Source: Bacillota bacterium (lineage in GTDB: Bacteria; Bacillota; Clostridia; Lachnospirales; Lachnospiraceae). Taken from it: 64,000 nucleotides of DNA. Made by a program: the position numbers and the translations under genes. The DNA lies in assembly GCA_023411555.1 (NCBI GenBank), contig JAEYOQ010000036.1, forward strand, positions 1-64,000, in the 5' to 3' direction. The notes beneath the pieces are model-generated. The model was not told where the DNA came from and did no database searches. It saw only the letters and a program-made list of their open reading frames with translations. Of the stretch, positions 50,846-61,010 are shown piece by piece (within the stretch, counting starts at the first letter, position 1; the number at the start of each line of letters is the position of its first letter).

Positions 50846-52876
50846 ATGAGTGATAATTCTAATGTACAGGATGGATTTATGGAAGATTCATCCTGGGCAA
50901 GCTTGTTTGAAATAGCGGAAAGCTATGAAGACCAAGAGGATATAACAGTCTATGATAACGTGACTTTTTATGAGAATCATTCTAAGCAGGACGAAAGGTA
51001 TAAAACACCGGAAGAAGCTTTGAAGGTGTTATTTGGATATGATTTCTTTCGAGCCGGGCAGAAAGCTGTTATTGATAGCATCTTAACAGGAAGAGATGCT
51101 TTTGCTGTTATGCCTACTGGTGCCGGAAAATCTCTTTGTTATCAAATCCCGGCTCTATTATTGCCTGGTATTACACTCGTTATTTCTCCACTCATTTCGC
51201 TTATGCAGGATCAAGTAAAAGCCCTAAATGAAGCCGGCGTTTCTGCAGCATTTATCAATAGCTCATTATCGGAAAGAGCTTTTTTCGAGACGGTTAGTAA
51301 GGCAAGGCAGGGACTTTATAAAATAATCTATGTAGCACCGGAGCGCCTGCTTACGGATGGTTTTCTTGATCTTGCAAAGGATGTACCAATTTCGATGGTA
51401 ACGGTAGATGAAGCCCATTGTATTTCACAATGGGGACAGGATTTTCGTCCCAGCTACATGAAGATTGTTGAGTTTGTAAGGATACTTGACAAGCGTCCGA
51501 TTATCAGTGCATTTACAGCAACTGCCACAGAAAATGTTCGTGAGGATATCGTCTGTACCCTTGGATTAGATAACCCCTATACCTTGGTAACGGGATTTGA
51601 CAGAGAGAATCTATTCTTCCAGGTCGATAAACCAAAGAGTAAGGACCGGTATATTCTGGATTACATTTCAGAGCATTCGGGAGAGAGTGGTATCATTTAT
51701 TGCGCTACAAGAAAGAACGTAGACAGCTTACATGAGCTACTAAAAAAGAGAGGCGTTTCTGTAGCAAAGTATCATGCCGGAATGGGGGCTGCTGAACGAA
51801 AGCAGATGCAGGATGATTTTGTATTTGATTATACAAGTATTGTTGTTGCAACAAATGCGTTCGGAATGGGAATTGATAAATCCAATGTCAGATTTGTGAT
51901 TCACTACAACATGCCTCAAAGCATGGAAAACTATTATCAGGAGGCAGGAAGAGCCGGTAGAGATGGCTTGGATTCGAAGTGCATATTATTATTCTCACCA
52001 CAGGACATTGTAATCAACAGATTTTTACTGGACCACAAAGAAATGTCTGACCTTGATCCTGCGGACAGAGAAACGGTAAGAGAGCGAGATACTCAGAGAC
52101 TCCAGATCATGGAGAGATATTGCAATTCAACGGAATGTCTGCGTAACTACATTCTTAAATACTTTGGTGAGAATCCAGAGAAGCCTTGTGAGGACTGCGG
52201 AAACTGTCTTCGTGAATTTGAAGTCCTGGATATGACAGATGAGGCAAAAAAGATAATAAATTGCGTTTATGAGGCCAAGGGTAGGTATGGAAAAAATATA
52301 ATCATTGATACCGTTTCAGGTGCTAAGACCGCAAGGCTAGAGGAAATTGGAGCAACTGGTTATAAGTCATATGGCGTCTTAGCTTCCTCTAATAAGAAGC
52401 TTCTGAAACGGTTGATGGAACAGTTGGTGATGGAAGGCTATCTATTGGTTGGGGATTATCAAGTAATAAAGTTGGGTGACATTAGCGCCTTGAAAAATCC
52501 TGAAGCAATAGTTACCGTCAAAATCACTGACGAGGATAAGCTTCCGGAGAGAGCGGCAAAAGCAAAGAAGAAAGCAATTGGAAGGGAGTCGCTTACTTCA
52601 GTGGGATACAAGTTGTTTGATAAACTTAGGGAACTCAGGCTTGAGATTGCCCGTGAGGAAAGGATGCCACCATATATTATTTTCAGTGATAAGGCCTTGA
52701 TCGATATGGCAGCCAAGGTACCTGTGACGAAACAAGAGATGATGAATGTTTCGGGTGTAGGTGAAAATAAATATGCCAAATACGGAGAAAGATTTATCTC
52801 TGTGGTTGAAAATTGTGTTGAGGCATACCCGGAATTGGTTCAAAAAAATACAAGCCAGAAGACAAAGGGGGCTTAA
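50846..52876 (+). CDS. recQ: ATP-dependent DNA helicase RecQ
   Basis: A 676-residue 3'-5' helicase. The helicase core has AVMPTGAGKSLCYQIP (motif I), VDEAHCISQWGQDF (motif II with aromatic loop), SAFTATAT and GRAGRDG (motif VI). The zinc-binding part uses CNSTECLRNYILKYF and CEDCGNC, followed by the RQC winged helix and a C-terminal HRDC domain (about 590-660). About 60 N-terminal residues precede the conserved start (FGYDFFRAGQKAVI) and are acidic. folC follows almost immediately. Confidence 0.95.
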   Translation: MSDNSNVQDGFMEDSSWASLFEIAESYEDQEDITVYDNVTFYENHSKQDERYKTPEEALKVLFGYDFFRAGQKAVIDSILTGRDAFAVMPTGAGKSLCYQIPALLLPGITLVISPLISLMQDQVKALNEAGVSAAFINSSLSERAFFETVSKARQGLYKIIYVAPERLLTDGFLDLAKDVPISMVTVDEAHCISQWGQDFRPSYMKIVEFVRILDKRPIISAFTATATENVREDIVCTLGLDNPYTLVTGFDRENLFFQVDKPKSKDRYILDYISEHSGESGIIYCATRKNVDSLHELLKKRGVSVAKYHAGMGAAERKQMQDDFVFDYTSIVVATNAFGMGIDKSNVRFVIHYNMPQSMENYYQEAGRAGRDGLDSKCILLFSPQDIVINRFLLDHKEMSDLDPADRETVRERDTQRLQIMERYCNSTECLRNYILKYFGENPEKPCEDCGNCLREFEVLDMTDEAKKIINCVYEAKGRYGKNIIIDTVSGAKTARLEEIGATGYKSYGVLASSNKKLLKRLMEQLVMEGYLLVGDYQVIKLGDISALKNPEAIVTVKITDEDKLPERAAKAKKKAIGRESLTSVGYKLFDKLRELRLEIAREERMPPYIIFSDKALIDMAAKVPVTKQEMMNVSGVGENKYAKYGERFISVVENCVEAYPELVQKNTSQKTKGA

Positions 52877-52877
52877 T

Positions 52878-54197
52878 ATGACCTATAAAGAAGCAAGAGA
52901 ATTCATAGAGGAAGCGAACCAGTATGGCAGTAAGCTTGGACTCGAGTCTGTGAGAGAGTTATTATCACGACTGGGGAATCCCCAGGATAAGCTGAAGGTG
53001 ATCCATGTTGCCGGTACCAACGGTAAAGGCTCAACAACTGCCTATATTGCTTCGATTCTCGCGACTGAGGGCTATAAGGTGGGCCGATATATTTCGCCTG
53101 CTGTGTTTTCTTATAGGGAGAGAATTCAGATATCAATGAAAGAGCCAGGGAAGGAAGCTTATATAACGGAGTATATCTCAAAGCAGGGCGTTAGTGACTC
53201 TGTAGCGGCAATCCGAACGGCATGCGAAGCCATGGTGAAGGATGGATGGGACCATCCAACCTCCTTTGAATTGGAGACAGCGATGGCTTTCTTGTATCTT
53301 GCCTGGCAGGAAGTTGATTTTGCTGTGATCGAGGTAGGACTTGGTGGCAGGCTGGATGCTACGAATATAATTACAAAGCCGGTTTGTTGTGTTATTACCT
53401 CAATTAGTATGGATCACATGCAATACCTAGGTGATAGTCTGAATCTAATTACAAGAGAAAAGGCAGGCATTATCAAGCCCTCGGTTCCGGTTGTTACCTG
53501 TAACAGGCAAGAGGAGATCGCTCAGGTCTTACAGGAGGTGGCTGATACGAAGGGGTCAGCTCTTGTCATAGCGGCTGCGGAGGAAGCGAATATCCTTAAG
53601 CTAACGCCGGGTGAGACTGTGTTCGAGTATCAGGGACAGCAATATGAGACAGGGCTTCTTGGTATTCATCAGGTTACCAATGCCATTCTAGCTATTAACG
53701 TAATCGAGGCTCTAATAAAGCAGGGCTACCGAGTAGGTCGTTCTTCAATAATTGATGGGCTTCGGAGTACACGCTGGAGTGGTAGGTTTGAGATTATTGC
53801 AAAAAAACCCTATTTTATCATAGACGGTGCTCATAATGAGGATGCTGCCTTTAAGCTGGCAGAGTCCGTAAGAGAGTATTTTTTGGACCGTAGAGTTATC
53901 TATATCATGGGCGTATTTGCAGACAAGGATTATCGTCGGATACTAGAACTGACAGCACCCCTTGCTGCTGCAATTATTACACTGACCCCGGATAACAGTA
54001 GGGCTCTAGCTTCAGCAGACCTGGCTTTGGAGGCAAAAAAATACTGCCCTGAGGTCTTCGATGGGAAGACAGCAGAGCAGGCAGTTCAGTTAGCTTATGA
54101 GATATCGAGGGAAGAGGATGTGATCATTGCTTTCGGTTCCCTATCCTTCCTGGGTGAGCTTAAAAAGCTGGCTATTCATTCTCTAAATCTAAATTAG
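52878..54197 (+). CDS. folC: Folylpolyglutamate synthase/dihydrofolate synthase
   Basis: A 439-residue Mur-ligase-like enzyme that adds glutamate to folates (and to dihydropteroate in bifunctional forms). VIHVAGTNGKGSTTAYI is the ATP-binding P-loop, SPAVFSYRERIQI the folate loop, and VGLGGRLDATN and IDGAHNEDAA are Mur-type motifs. ATG 52878 begins one base after the recQ stop and has AAAGGGGG upstream. An extension back into recQ is not credible. The last 26 bases overlap the convergent DUF5050 gene. Confidence 0.95.
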   Translation: MTYKEAREFIEEANQYGSKLGLESVRELLSRLGNPQDKLKVIHVAGTNGKGSTTAYIASILATEGYKVGRYISPAVFSYRERIQISMKEPGKEAYITEYISKQGVSDSVAAIRTACEAMVKDGWDHPTSFELETAMAFLYLAWQEVDFAVIEVGLGGRLDATNIITKPVCCVITSISMDHMQYLGDSLNLITREKAGIIKPSVPVVTCNRQEEIAQVLQEVADTKGSALVIAAAEEANILKLTPGETVFEYQGQQYETGLLGIHQVTNAILAINVIEALIKQGYRVGRSSIIDGLRSTRWSGRFEIIAKKPYFIIDGAHNEDAAFKLAESVREYFLDRRVIYIMGVFADKDYRRILELTAPLAAAIITLTPDNSRALASADLALEAKKYCPEVFDGKTAEQAVQLAYEISREEDVIIAFGSLSFLGELKKLAIHSLNLN

Positions 54198-55209
54198 GAG
54201 GATTAAAGGTACTGATATCAACAATACCATTGGCTTTCATAATATAGGTATTAGCATTATCGAAATCCTTAAAGAAAACATAGTTCTTTGTTATATGGAT
54301 CTGCTTATAATCACCTTTTAGCAGAGTCTCACTTACGAGAGTCTCAAGGTTCAGGCGGCAGATCCGATTCTTTTTACCATTATCCACTTGATAATATAGG
54401 TATTTTCCGTCGTTCGTAATATTATAGGTGGAACAGCGTTCATTAACCAGCAGGGTTGGATTCGAACCATCTAGGTTCATTCTATATATCTTATACTTCT
54501 CATCTAAATTCAAATAGTAGATATAATCACCATTATAGATAGGATAATAATAATTTCCCTCGAATTTAGGGCGGGATGTAAAACTGGATAGATCCATTGC
54601 ATTTATATTGTGATCCTCGGAATAACCATTATATATGAAGGAATTACCTATGACAGTAGCCGGTATGACAGCATCCTTTATAAGTAATCGTTCTATTGTG
54701 TTATCAATCTTGTATCTAAATAAATATAATCCAGTTCCTACATCATAGCGTTGGAAATATAAATTATTTCCATAAAGCATAAGGTATGCACTGGGATTGC
54801 TGGTATAAGAGGTTAGATCCCTACCATTATGATTAATACGGTATACGCCGGTATTGTAAAACATTAGAACACTATTGGACAGATTTTCTCTGGTATTATT
54901 GGCACGGACATAATAGACATAGTTTTCATCTGCATTAATAAACGCAGCTTTGTCGCTATATACCTTCTTAAAATTTGATAAATCAGAATTCATTACATAA
55001 AGACTTCCATCGGCAGCATCATTGCTAAAGAAGATCTTACCATCTTGCTCAGCGAATAGTCCGCCATTATAGATATTACCGGTGGTATTTCCAATCTCAT
55101 TATCATCATTGAGATAGGTACGGTTGGTGTTGTAGAGTAAAACAACTCCAATTCCTATTATGGTAGCAGTAGCAAGAAAAATAAGAACCTTATATATCAT
55201 TTTTAACAT
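54172..55209 (-). CDS. DUF5050 domain protein, membrane-anchored
   Basis: A 345-residue protein with an N-terminal membrane helix (about 5-24) and a repeat-rich outer domain. Repeated elements such as YVYYVRANN, YIYYLNLDEKYKIYRMNLDGSN and KYLYYQVDNGKKNRICRLNLET have the YYLN...IYRMNLDG pattern of DUF5050 beta-propeller repeats. Function unknown; probably a cell-surface sensor or structural protein. GGAGG (55215-55219) selects ATG 55209 rather than the ATG at 55221, which overlaps that site. It is convergent with folC with a 26-base overlap. Confidence 0.82.
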   Translation of the reverse strand: MLKMIYKVLIFLATATIIGIGVVLLYNTNRTYLNDDNEIGNTTGNIYNGGLFAEQDGKIFFSNDAADGSLYVMNSDLSNFKKVYSDKAAFINADENYVYYVRANNTRENLSNSVLMFYNTGVYRINHNGRDLTSYTSNPSAYLMLYGNNLYFQRYDVGTGLYLFRYKIDNTIERLLIKDAVIPATVIGNSFIYNGYSEDHNINAMDLSSFTSRPKFEGNYYYPIYNGDYIYYLNLDEKYKIYRMNLDGSNPTLLVNERCSTYNITNDGKYLYYQVDNGKKNRICRLNLETLVSETLLKGDYKQIHITKNYVFFKDFDNANTYIMKANGIVDISTFNPPNLDLENE

Positions 55210-55554
55210 AAGTACCTCCACATAATTTTATGATTTGCAACTATTCAGAATAGCAGAGATGAAAATAGGACGTGACTACATGATTATTAAAATATCTACT
55301 ATGCTGATATTTTTGAATACATGATACACAAAATATCTGCAAAGCTGATATTTTTTGAATAGCTACTATGTATATTGATAGCCAGCACATTGCTTCACTA
55401 CTTATATTACTTAGAACATTATATAACTTCATAAAAATGATTGCAACAGGATTATAGTCAGGGTTTTTATGAACTTCCAGGTTGCATATGAATCTGTCTG
55501 ATAGTATAATGGGGCAAAAGGTTGGGTAACAATAGAAAATATCGGAGGATTACG
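55210..55554. other. Intergenic region with a 41-base near-duplicate
   Basis: A 345-base gap between divergent DUF5050 and pheA. It contains two near-copies of AAAATATCT...GCTGATATTTTTGAATA at 55289-55319 and 55330-55361, offset by 41 bases. The rest shows no gene. A 63-residue minus-strand ORF at 55241-55432 has no ribosome binding site. Confidence 0.5.
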
Positions 55555-56694
55555 ATGGTTGATTTAGCGGATAGCAGAAAGAAGATCGATGAAATAGACC
55601 GCCAGATGGTTGAATTGTTCGAGAAGCGAATGGAGTTGGCAATCGATGTGGCTGCTTATAAGAAAAGTGTAGGAAGGCCTATCTTTGATGCAGCTAGAGA
55701 AGAGGAGAAGCTAACCACATTGCAAGGGCTCACAAAAAATGAGTTTAATGGGAAGGCAGTCGCAGATCTCTTTAAACAGATTATGTCCATGAGCCGAAAA
55801 TTACAATATATGTTGCTGGAGAGCCAGGAAAGTTTAGGATTTAGTTCTGTAGAACATTTTCCGAAAAGCTACGATAGTAAGGTTGCTTTTTACGGAGAAC
55901 GTGGCGCATATACAGAACAAGCTATGCTACAATACTTTGATTCCGAGGTTACAGGGATACCCATGGAAACCTTTGAAGAGGTCATGAAGGCGATTCGTGA
56001 CGGAGAGGCAGAATACGGTGTACTTCCCATTGAGAATTCTTCTACAGGGACTTTAGCAGATATCTTTGATTTACTAGCGGAATATGATAACTATATCATC
56101 GGGGAGCAGCTGGTGAAGATCGAACATAATCTATGGGGACTTCCAGGAGCGAAGCTTTCGGATATCACCAGAGTTTATTCTCATCAACAGGGTTTATTAC
56201 AATGCTCAGATTTTCTTAAGCAGTATTCCGGCTTTGAGCAGATTGTGGGTGGAAGCACAGCAGGATGTGCCCGTCGGATACTTGAGGAGCAGGATATTAG
56301 CCAAGCAGCCATCGCAAGCAGGCGGGCAGGAGAATACTACGGACTTCAACTATTGCAGGAAGATATCCATAATGAGGATCATAATACCACCAGATTTATC
56401 ATTATATCCAATAAGAAGCAGTATGAGCAGGGAGCAGAACGAACCAGTATATGTTTTGAATTACCACATAAGAGCGGTTCTCTGTATCACATGTTATCGC
56501 ATTTTATATATAACAACATTAATTTAACTAAGATTGAATCACGCCCGATCTATGGGAAAGCCTTTGCTTACCGATTCTTTGTTGATATAGAGGGAGGGCT
56601 GGATCATCCAGCAGTGAAGAATGCCCTTCTAAGTATAAAGGAAGAGGCAACCTGGATGAAAATACTTGGCTGCTATATCCCGATTCATGCTTAG
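55555..56694 (+). CDS. pheA: Bifunctional chorismate mutase/prephenate dehydratase
   Basis: A 379-residue P-protein for phenylalanine synthesis. The N-terminal chorismate mutase domain (about 1-90) starts DSRKKIDEIDRQMVELFEKRMELA. The prephenate dehydratase domain (about 105-285) contains VAFYGERGAYTEQA and ENSSTGTLADIFDLL. A C-terminal ACT domain (about 295-375) with a GSLYHMLSHF and ESRPI pattern should bind phenylalanine for feedback control. GGAGGATTACG selects ATG 55555. Single gene. Confidence 0.95.
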   Translation: MVDLADSRKKIDEIDRQMVELFEKRMELAIDVAAYKKSVGRPIFDAAREEEKLTTLQGLTKNEFNGKAVADLFKQIMSMSRKLQYMLLESQESLGFSSVEHFPKSYDSKVAFYGERGAYTEQAMLQYFDSEVTGIPMETFEEVMKAIRDGEAEYGVLPIENSSTGTLADIFDLLAEYDNYIIGEQLVKIEHNLWGLPGAKLSDITRVYSHQQGLLQCSDFLKQYSGFEQIVGGSTAGCARRILEEQDISQAAIASRRAGEYYGLQLLQEDIHNEDHNTTRFIIISNKKQYEQGAERTSICFELPHKSGSLYHMLSHFIYNNINLTKIESRPIYGKAFAYRFFVDIEGGLDHPAVKNALLSIKEEATWMKILGCYIPIHA

Positions 56695-56852
56695 TGTAAA
56701 GATAATGGAATTATTCACCTTCTTCATATATTTTTCAAGAACAGAACACAAAGTGAACATAATTTAATGATACACTATCCTTATCAATTAGATAACAAGC
56801 AGGTAAGTATCTGATCATACCTTGTAGATAGAATCTTGAAAGGAGAGTTTGT

Positions 56853-58295
56853 ATGAATAGCGAATTTAATAATAATGAGAACATGAATAGTAATTCCTAT
56901 CCGAATACCAATTCGGAAGCTAACACAAATCAAAATAATCAAGGATATCCTAGTGATGTTAACGGAAGCTACTATTCCTATACCGGTAATAACATTATTC
57001 AGGATAGTCTTCAGACCAATCAGAGTAATTATGGAAGTTATAGCTATAGTACGGGTTACTCAGCAACCGATATAAAGGAAGAAAAACCGAAAAAGAGGAG
57101 ATTTCTTGGAGCATTAAAATTGACTGCAGCAGCAGTTGCCTTTGGCTTGATCGCCGGTGTTGTCTTCCAAGGCTATTATATGCTAGCATGGCCGGAGGAC
57201 AGTAGGCCAAATGCGAATGACAGCATAAGCAATAATAGGATAGAAGTGGATAGCCAGGGCACGTCGGTTAAGGATACCATCAATACAACCAATAATGCAT
57301 CTGATACTATTGTAACCGATGTTTCGGGAGTGGTAGAGAATGTAATGCCTTCCATCGTAGCCATCAATTCTAGGGCAACCATAACGAGACAAGACTTCTT
57401 CGGTAGAGAGTTCGCTCAGGAATCAGAGGGTAGTGGCTCCGGCATTATCATCTCGCAAAATGGTTCGGAATTATTAATTGTTACAAATAATCATGTAGTG
57501 GAAGGTGCTACTTCCATAGAAATTGTATTCTCCGATGATACTACAGCAGTTGCTACGGTTAAGGGGGCAGAGGCAAACACAGACCTTGCAGTCCTGACTG
57601 TAGATATCAACAGTTTATCAGAAGCGACAGCTTCAACAATCAAGGTTGCAACCTTAGGAGATTCCGATGATATGGTTCCTGGTGAGATGGTTATCGCCAT
57701 CGGGAATGCACTAGGTTATGGGCAATCGGTTACGGTAGGCTATGTAAGTGCTGTGAACAGAGAAGTAACCATTGATAACCAGACCATGACATTACTTCAA
57801 ACAGATGCGGCGATTAACCCAGGTAATAGTGGAGGTGCTTTGATTAATACATCGGGACAGGTAATCGGAATAAACTCCGTTAAGTTTGCTTCTGAGGAAG
57901 TGGAGGGGATGGGCTATTCAATCCCTATCTCCGATGCAGTGCCAATGATTAATGAACTGATGAACCGGGAAGTGATAACAGCAGAAGAACAGGGATTCCT
58001 TGGTATTGACTCCTCAACCGCTCAAGAGGTTAATGAAATCTATGCAGAGCGCTTTAATATGCCAATCGGTGTCTATATCAACGATGTTGTAGCAAATTCA
58101 CCGGCAGAGAAAGCAGGTCTGATGCAGGGGGATATCATCACTGCCTTAGACGGAATCAAGATTGAGACGATTGAGGATCTAAAGAATGTACTCAGCTATA
58201 AGAAAGCCGGTCAGACCGTAAAACTGACAATCCATGTCTTAGATGGCGGGGCATATACTGAGAAGGTACTCGAGGTTACCCTTGGCTCGAAGTAG
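56853..58295 (+). CDS. HtrA-like S1C serine protease with PDZ domain
   Basis: A 480-residue membrane-anchored protease for extracytoplasmic protein quality control. Residues 1-75 are Asn/Ser/Tyr-rich and cytoplasmic, a membrane helix spans about 88-110, the trypsin-like domain follows, and a PDZ domain covers about 380-475. The catalytic triad is H214 (NNHVV), D244 (NTDLAVL) and S326 (PGNSGGA). AAAGGAGAG precedes ATG 56853. A strong terminator follows the gene. Confidence 0.94.
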   Translation: MNSEFNNNENMNSNSYPNTNSEANTNQNNQGYPSDVNGSYYSYTGNNIIQDSLQTNQSNYGSYSYSTGYSATDIKEEKPKKRRFLGALKLTAAAVAFGLIAGVVFQGYYMLAWPEDSRPNANDSISNNRIEVDSQGTSVKDTINTTNNASDTIVTDVSGVVENVMPSIVAINSRATITRQDFFGREFAQESEGSGSGIIISQNGSELLIVTNNHVVEGATSIEIVFSDDTTAVATVKGAEANTDLAVLTVDINSLSEATASTIKVATLGDSDDMVPGEMVIAIGNALGYGQSVTVGYVSAVNREVTIDNQTMTLLQTDAAINPGNSGGALINTSGQVIGINSVKFASEEVEGMGYSIPISDAVPMINELMNREVITAEEQGFLGIDSSTAQEVNEIYAERFNMPIGVYINDVVANSPAEKAGLMQGDIITALDGIKIETIEDLKNVLSYKKAGQTVKLTIHVLDGGAYTEKVLEVTLGSK

Positions 58296-58340
58296 AATAT
58301 AGTAAATAGTTATTAGTTAGTATTAATAATTTTTTCTTAG

Positions 58341-58367
58341 GGAGGTCCTTAACGGATCTCCTTTTTG
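58341..58367 (+). terminator. Terminator of the htrA-like gene
   Basis: GGAGGTCC / GGATCTCC stem (one G-T pair) around TTAAC, followed by TTTTT. Confidence 0.88.
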
Positions 58368-58572
58368 TTTGCTCGAGAGCTGACTCTTTAATCCATACAA
58401 GCTATTCAATGGATATAGAACAGGAGATGACAGAGAAAAGCAAGATTTACTTAGATGATATTGAATTTGGAAAGTATTAGGTGGGATTTAATGAAAGAAT
58501 AACGTAGTACTGGCACAATTTACTCAATCCTCCGAATATATTAAAGGGTAATGAATTTCTTCGGAGGATGAT

Positions 58573-59004
58573 ATGAAACGTAAATTCATATGTGTACTAG
58601 CCGTATTTACTATGCTTATAACTGCACTTTCTGGTTGTAAAAGCAGTTCAGGACTTAAAGAACTTACGCTGAATGAGGTGGCACATTCCATCTTTTATGC
58701 ACCGATGTATGTGGCCTTTGAGAAAGGCTACTTTGAAGATGAGGGGCTGAAGGTCAATCTGGTCAATGGACTTGGGGCTGATAAGACCATGACTGCCGTA
58801 CTTAGTGGTGATGCGGATATCGGCTTCATGGGTGCAGAAGCTTCAATCTATGTGTACAACGAGGGTGCAGAAGATTATGTAGTGAATTTTGCCCAGCTTA
58901 CCCAGAGAGCGGGTAACTTTCTGGTAAGTCGGAACCTTACGGAGGAGTTTAAGTGGGATAATGTTAAGAATAAGACTGTCATAGGTGGTAGAGCTGGTGA
59001 TTGA
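58573..59004 (+). pseudogene. Truncated NMT1/TauA-type substrate-binding lipoprotein
   Basis: A 143-residue open frame with a lipoprotein signal (lipobox ALSGC, C22) and the first half of an ABC substrate-binding protein of the NMT1/SsuA type: AHSIFYAPMYVAFEKGYFEDEGLKV and GADIG-like residues. Intact members are about 320-340 residues. The frame stops at a TGA just after NKTVIGGRAGD, a point well inside the fold, and no continuation is seen in any frame downstream. The 3' part was probably lost when the region before the GH51 gene was rearranged. GGAGGATG precedes the start. Confidence 0.8.
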
Positions 59005-59187
59005 CCATGACTAATGTAAAAAGTTTGTTAGTTCTCTGAGGAGTTTGCTGTGTATGTTAATTAGGTTGATGATAAATCGATGACTAATTAACTAAAACAA
59101 TAATGTGTAATAGTGGAAACGAAAGTAATAAAATATAAATAATATTGCTATATATTACTATTAATAAATAAATATGAAGAAATTGTA

Positions 59188-59216
59188 TTGACAATATCGC
59201 TAATATGGAATATAAT
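59188..59216 (+). promoter_or_regulatory. Consensus promoter of the arabinofuranosidase cluster
   Basis: TTGACA (59188-59193) and TATAAT (59211-59216) with a 17-base spacer. The motif TATAATAC is repeated at 59211-59218, 59223-59230 and (as CATAATAC) 59233-59240, spaced 12 and 10 bases, which may be an operator for a catabolic regulator. Confidence 0.75.
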
Positions 59217-59286
59217 ACCAGGTATAATACAACATAATACAATTATTAATTAACATAAACAATAATCACTGGAGGGGACAGCTACT

Positions 59287-60822
59287 ATGGATAATGAAAG
59301 AGCAAAAATTACTGTTGAGAAGGGCAATATTATTGGAAAAGTGGATAAGAATGTATTTGGCTCCTTTGCAGAACATCTTGGAAGATGCATATACAATGGT
59401 ATCTACGAGCCGAAACACGGAGAGGCAGATGAATATGGCTTTAGAAAAGATGTAATGGATTTAGTAAAAGAATTGGGAATACCTATTATTCGTTATCCTG
59501 GTGGCAATTTTGTATCCAGCTATCGGTGGGAAGATGGTGTTGGTCCGGTTGAATATCGTCCTAAACGTTTGGATCTGGCATGGCGCTCAGTGGAAACCAA
59601 TGAGGTGGGAGTGAATGAATTTGCTCATTGGTGTCGACGAGTAGGGGCTGAACCTATGATGGCAATTAATTTGGGAACTAGAGGTATTGAATCTGCTCTG
59701 GATCTTCTAGAATACTGTAATCATCCATCCGGTACATATTTAAGTGATTTACGTATTCGTCATGGTTATCAGCAACCACATGATATAAAAGTATGGTGTT
59801 TGGGCAATGAAATGGACGGTAATTGGCAGGTAGGTCATAAAACAGCAACAGAATATGGTCGTTTGGCAGCTGAGACGGCTCGTGCTATGCGCATGGTTGA
59901 TCCTAACCTGAAACTTGTATCCTGTGGAAGTTCTCACACCTTGATGGATACCTTCCCAGAATGGGAGGCAGAGACACTCTCACATACTTATGATGTGGTG
60001 GATTATATCTCTCTACATCAATACTTTGACAATGAATGTGGAGATAGTACTGATTTTATTGCTCAATCCATGGAAACAGATCGCTTCATTAAAACAGTCA
60101 TTGCGGTCTGTGATTATATAAAAGCAAAAAAACGTGGCAAAAAAGACATCATGCTTAGCTTTGACGAGTGGAATTTATGGTATCATTCAAAAAATCAGGA
60201 TGATGACACTATGAAGAACAGTCCATGGAATTCCAGTCCTCGTTTATTGGAGGATGTATACACCTTTGAAGATGCATTGCTTGTAGGTTGTATGCTAATT
60301 ACCTTCCTTAAACATGCTGACCGTTTGAAAATGGCTTGTATGGCTCAGCTTGTCAATGTTATTGCACCAATCATGACTGAGGTGGGGGGTGGTCTATGTC
60401 GCCAAACAACCTTCTATCCATTTTTGCATGTATCAAAGTATGGTAGGGGAAACTCCTTACACTCATTTGTAGTATCACCTAAGTATGATTCAAAGAGATT
60501 TACTGATGTGCCTTATCTGGAATCAATAGTGGTTGAGAATGATGAAACAGGAGAACTGACACTGTTTGCTGTAAATAGAAACTTTGAAGAAACCATGAGA
60601 GTAGATATACATATCAATGGATTTGAACATTACAGATTTAAGGAGCATATTGTACTGTCCAGTGAAGATAAAAATGCAGTAAATACTCCAAAGAACCCTA
60701 ATACAGTGGTGCCAAACCTCTCTAACAACACCGTAACTACTTTGGATGGCAGACATTTTGAAATCGTTCTTGGAAAAGCTTCATGGAACGTAGTACGTTT
60801 TTGCCGGACTTCACTTCAGTAA
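59287..60822 (+). CDS. Alpha-L-arabinofuranosidase, GH51
   Basis: A 511-residue intracellular glycoside hydrolase that removes arabinofuranosyl units from imported arabino-oligosaccharides. The acid/base glutamate is E175 in LGNEMDGNWQ and the nucleophile E294 in SFDEWNLWY; RYPGGNFVSSYRWEDG is a conserved GH51 block. The (beta/alpha)8 domain is followed by a C-terminal beta domain. No signal peptide is present. GGAGGGGACAG precedes ATG 59287. The next genes are a sugar-binding lipoprotein and permeases, so uptake and hydrolysis are coupled. Confidence 0.94.
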   Translation: MDNERAKITVEKGNIIGKVDKNVFGSFAEHLGRCIYNGIYEPKHGEADEYGFRKDVMDLVKELGIPIIRYPGGNFVSSYRWEDGVGPVEYRPKRLDLAWRSVETNEVGVNEFAHWCRRVGAEPMMAINLGTRGIESALDLLEYCNHPSGTYLSDLRIRHGYQQPHDIKVWCLGNEMDGNWQVGHKTATEYGRLAAETARAMRMVDPNLKLVSCGSSHTLMDTFPEWEAETLSHTYDVVDYISLHQYFDNECGDSTDFIAQSMETDRFIKTVIAVCDYIKAKKRGKKDIMLSFDEWNLWYHSKNQDDDTMKNSPWNSSPRLLEDVYTFEDALLVGCMLITFLKHADRLKMACMAQLVNVIAPIMTEVGGGLCRQTTFYPFLHVSKYGRGNSLHSFVVSPKYDSKRFTDVPYLESIVVENDETGELTLFAVNRNFEETMRVDIHINGFEHYRFKEHIVLSSEDKNAVNTPKNPNTVVPNLSNNTVTTLDGRHFEIVLGKASWNVVRFCRTSLQ

Positions 60823-61010
60823 AGGTAAAAAACGCTCTCTTTAGAATTAAGGAAATAGTGAGTGATATGACATGAGCATATGAGAAGAGACATATCTATT
60901 GAACGAAAAGACTGGTTCATGTACTTCAGTATGGATATTCTTGAATATTGCATGTGTTATATCAGCTCAGTACTTTCTTAACTATATAATAAATTTTAGG
61001 AGGAAAGAAT

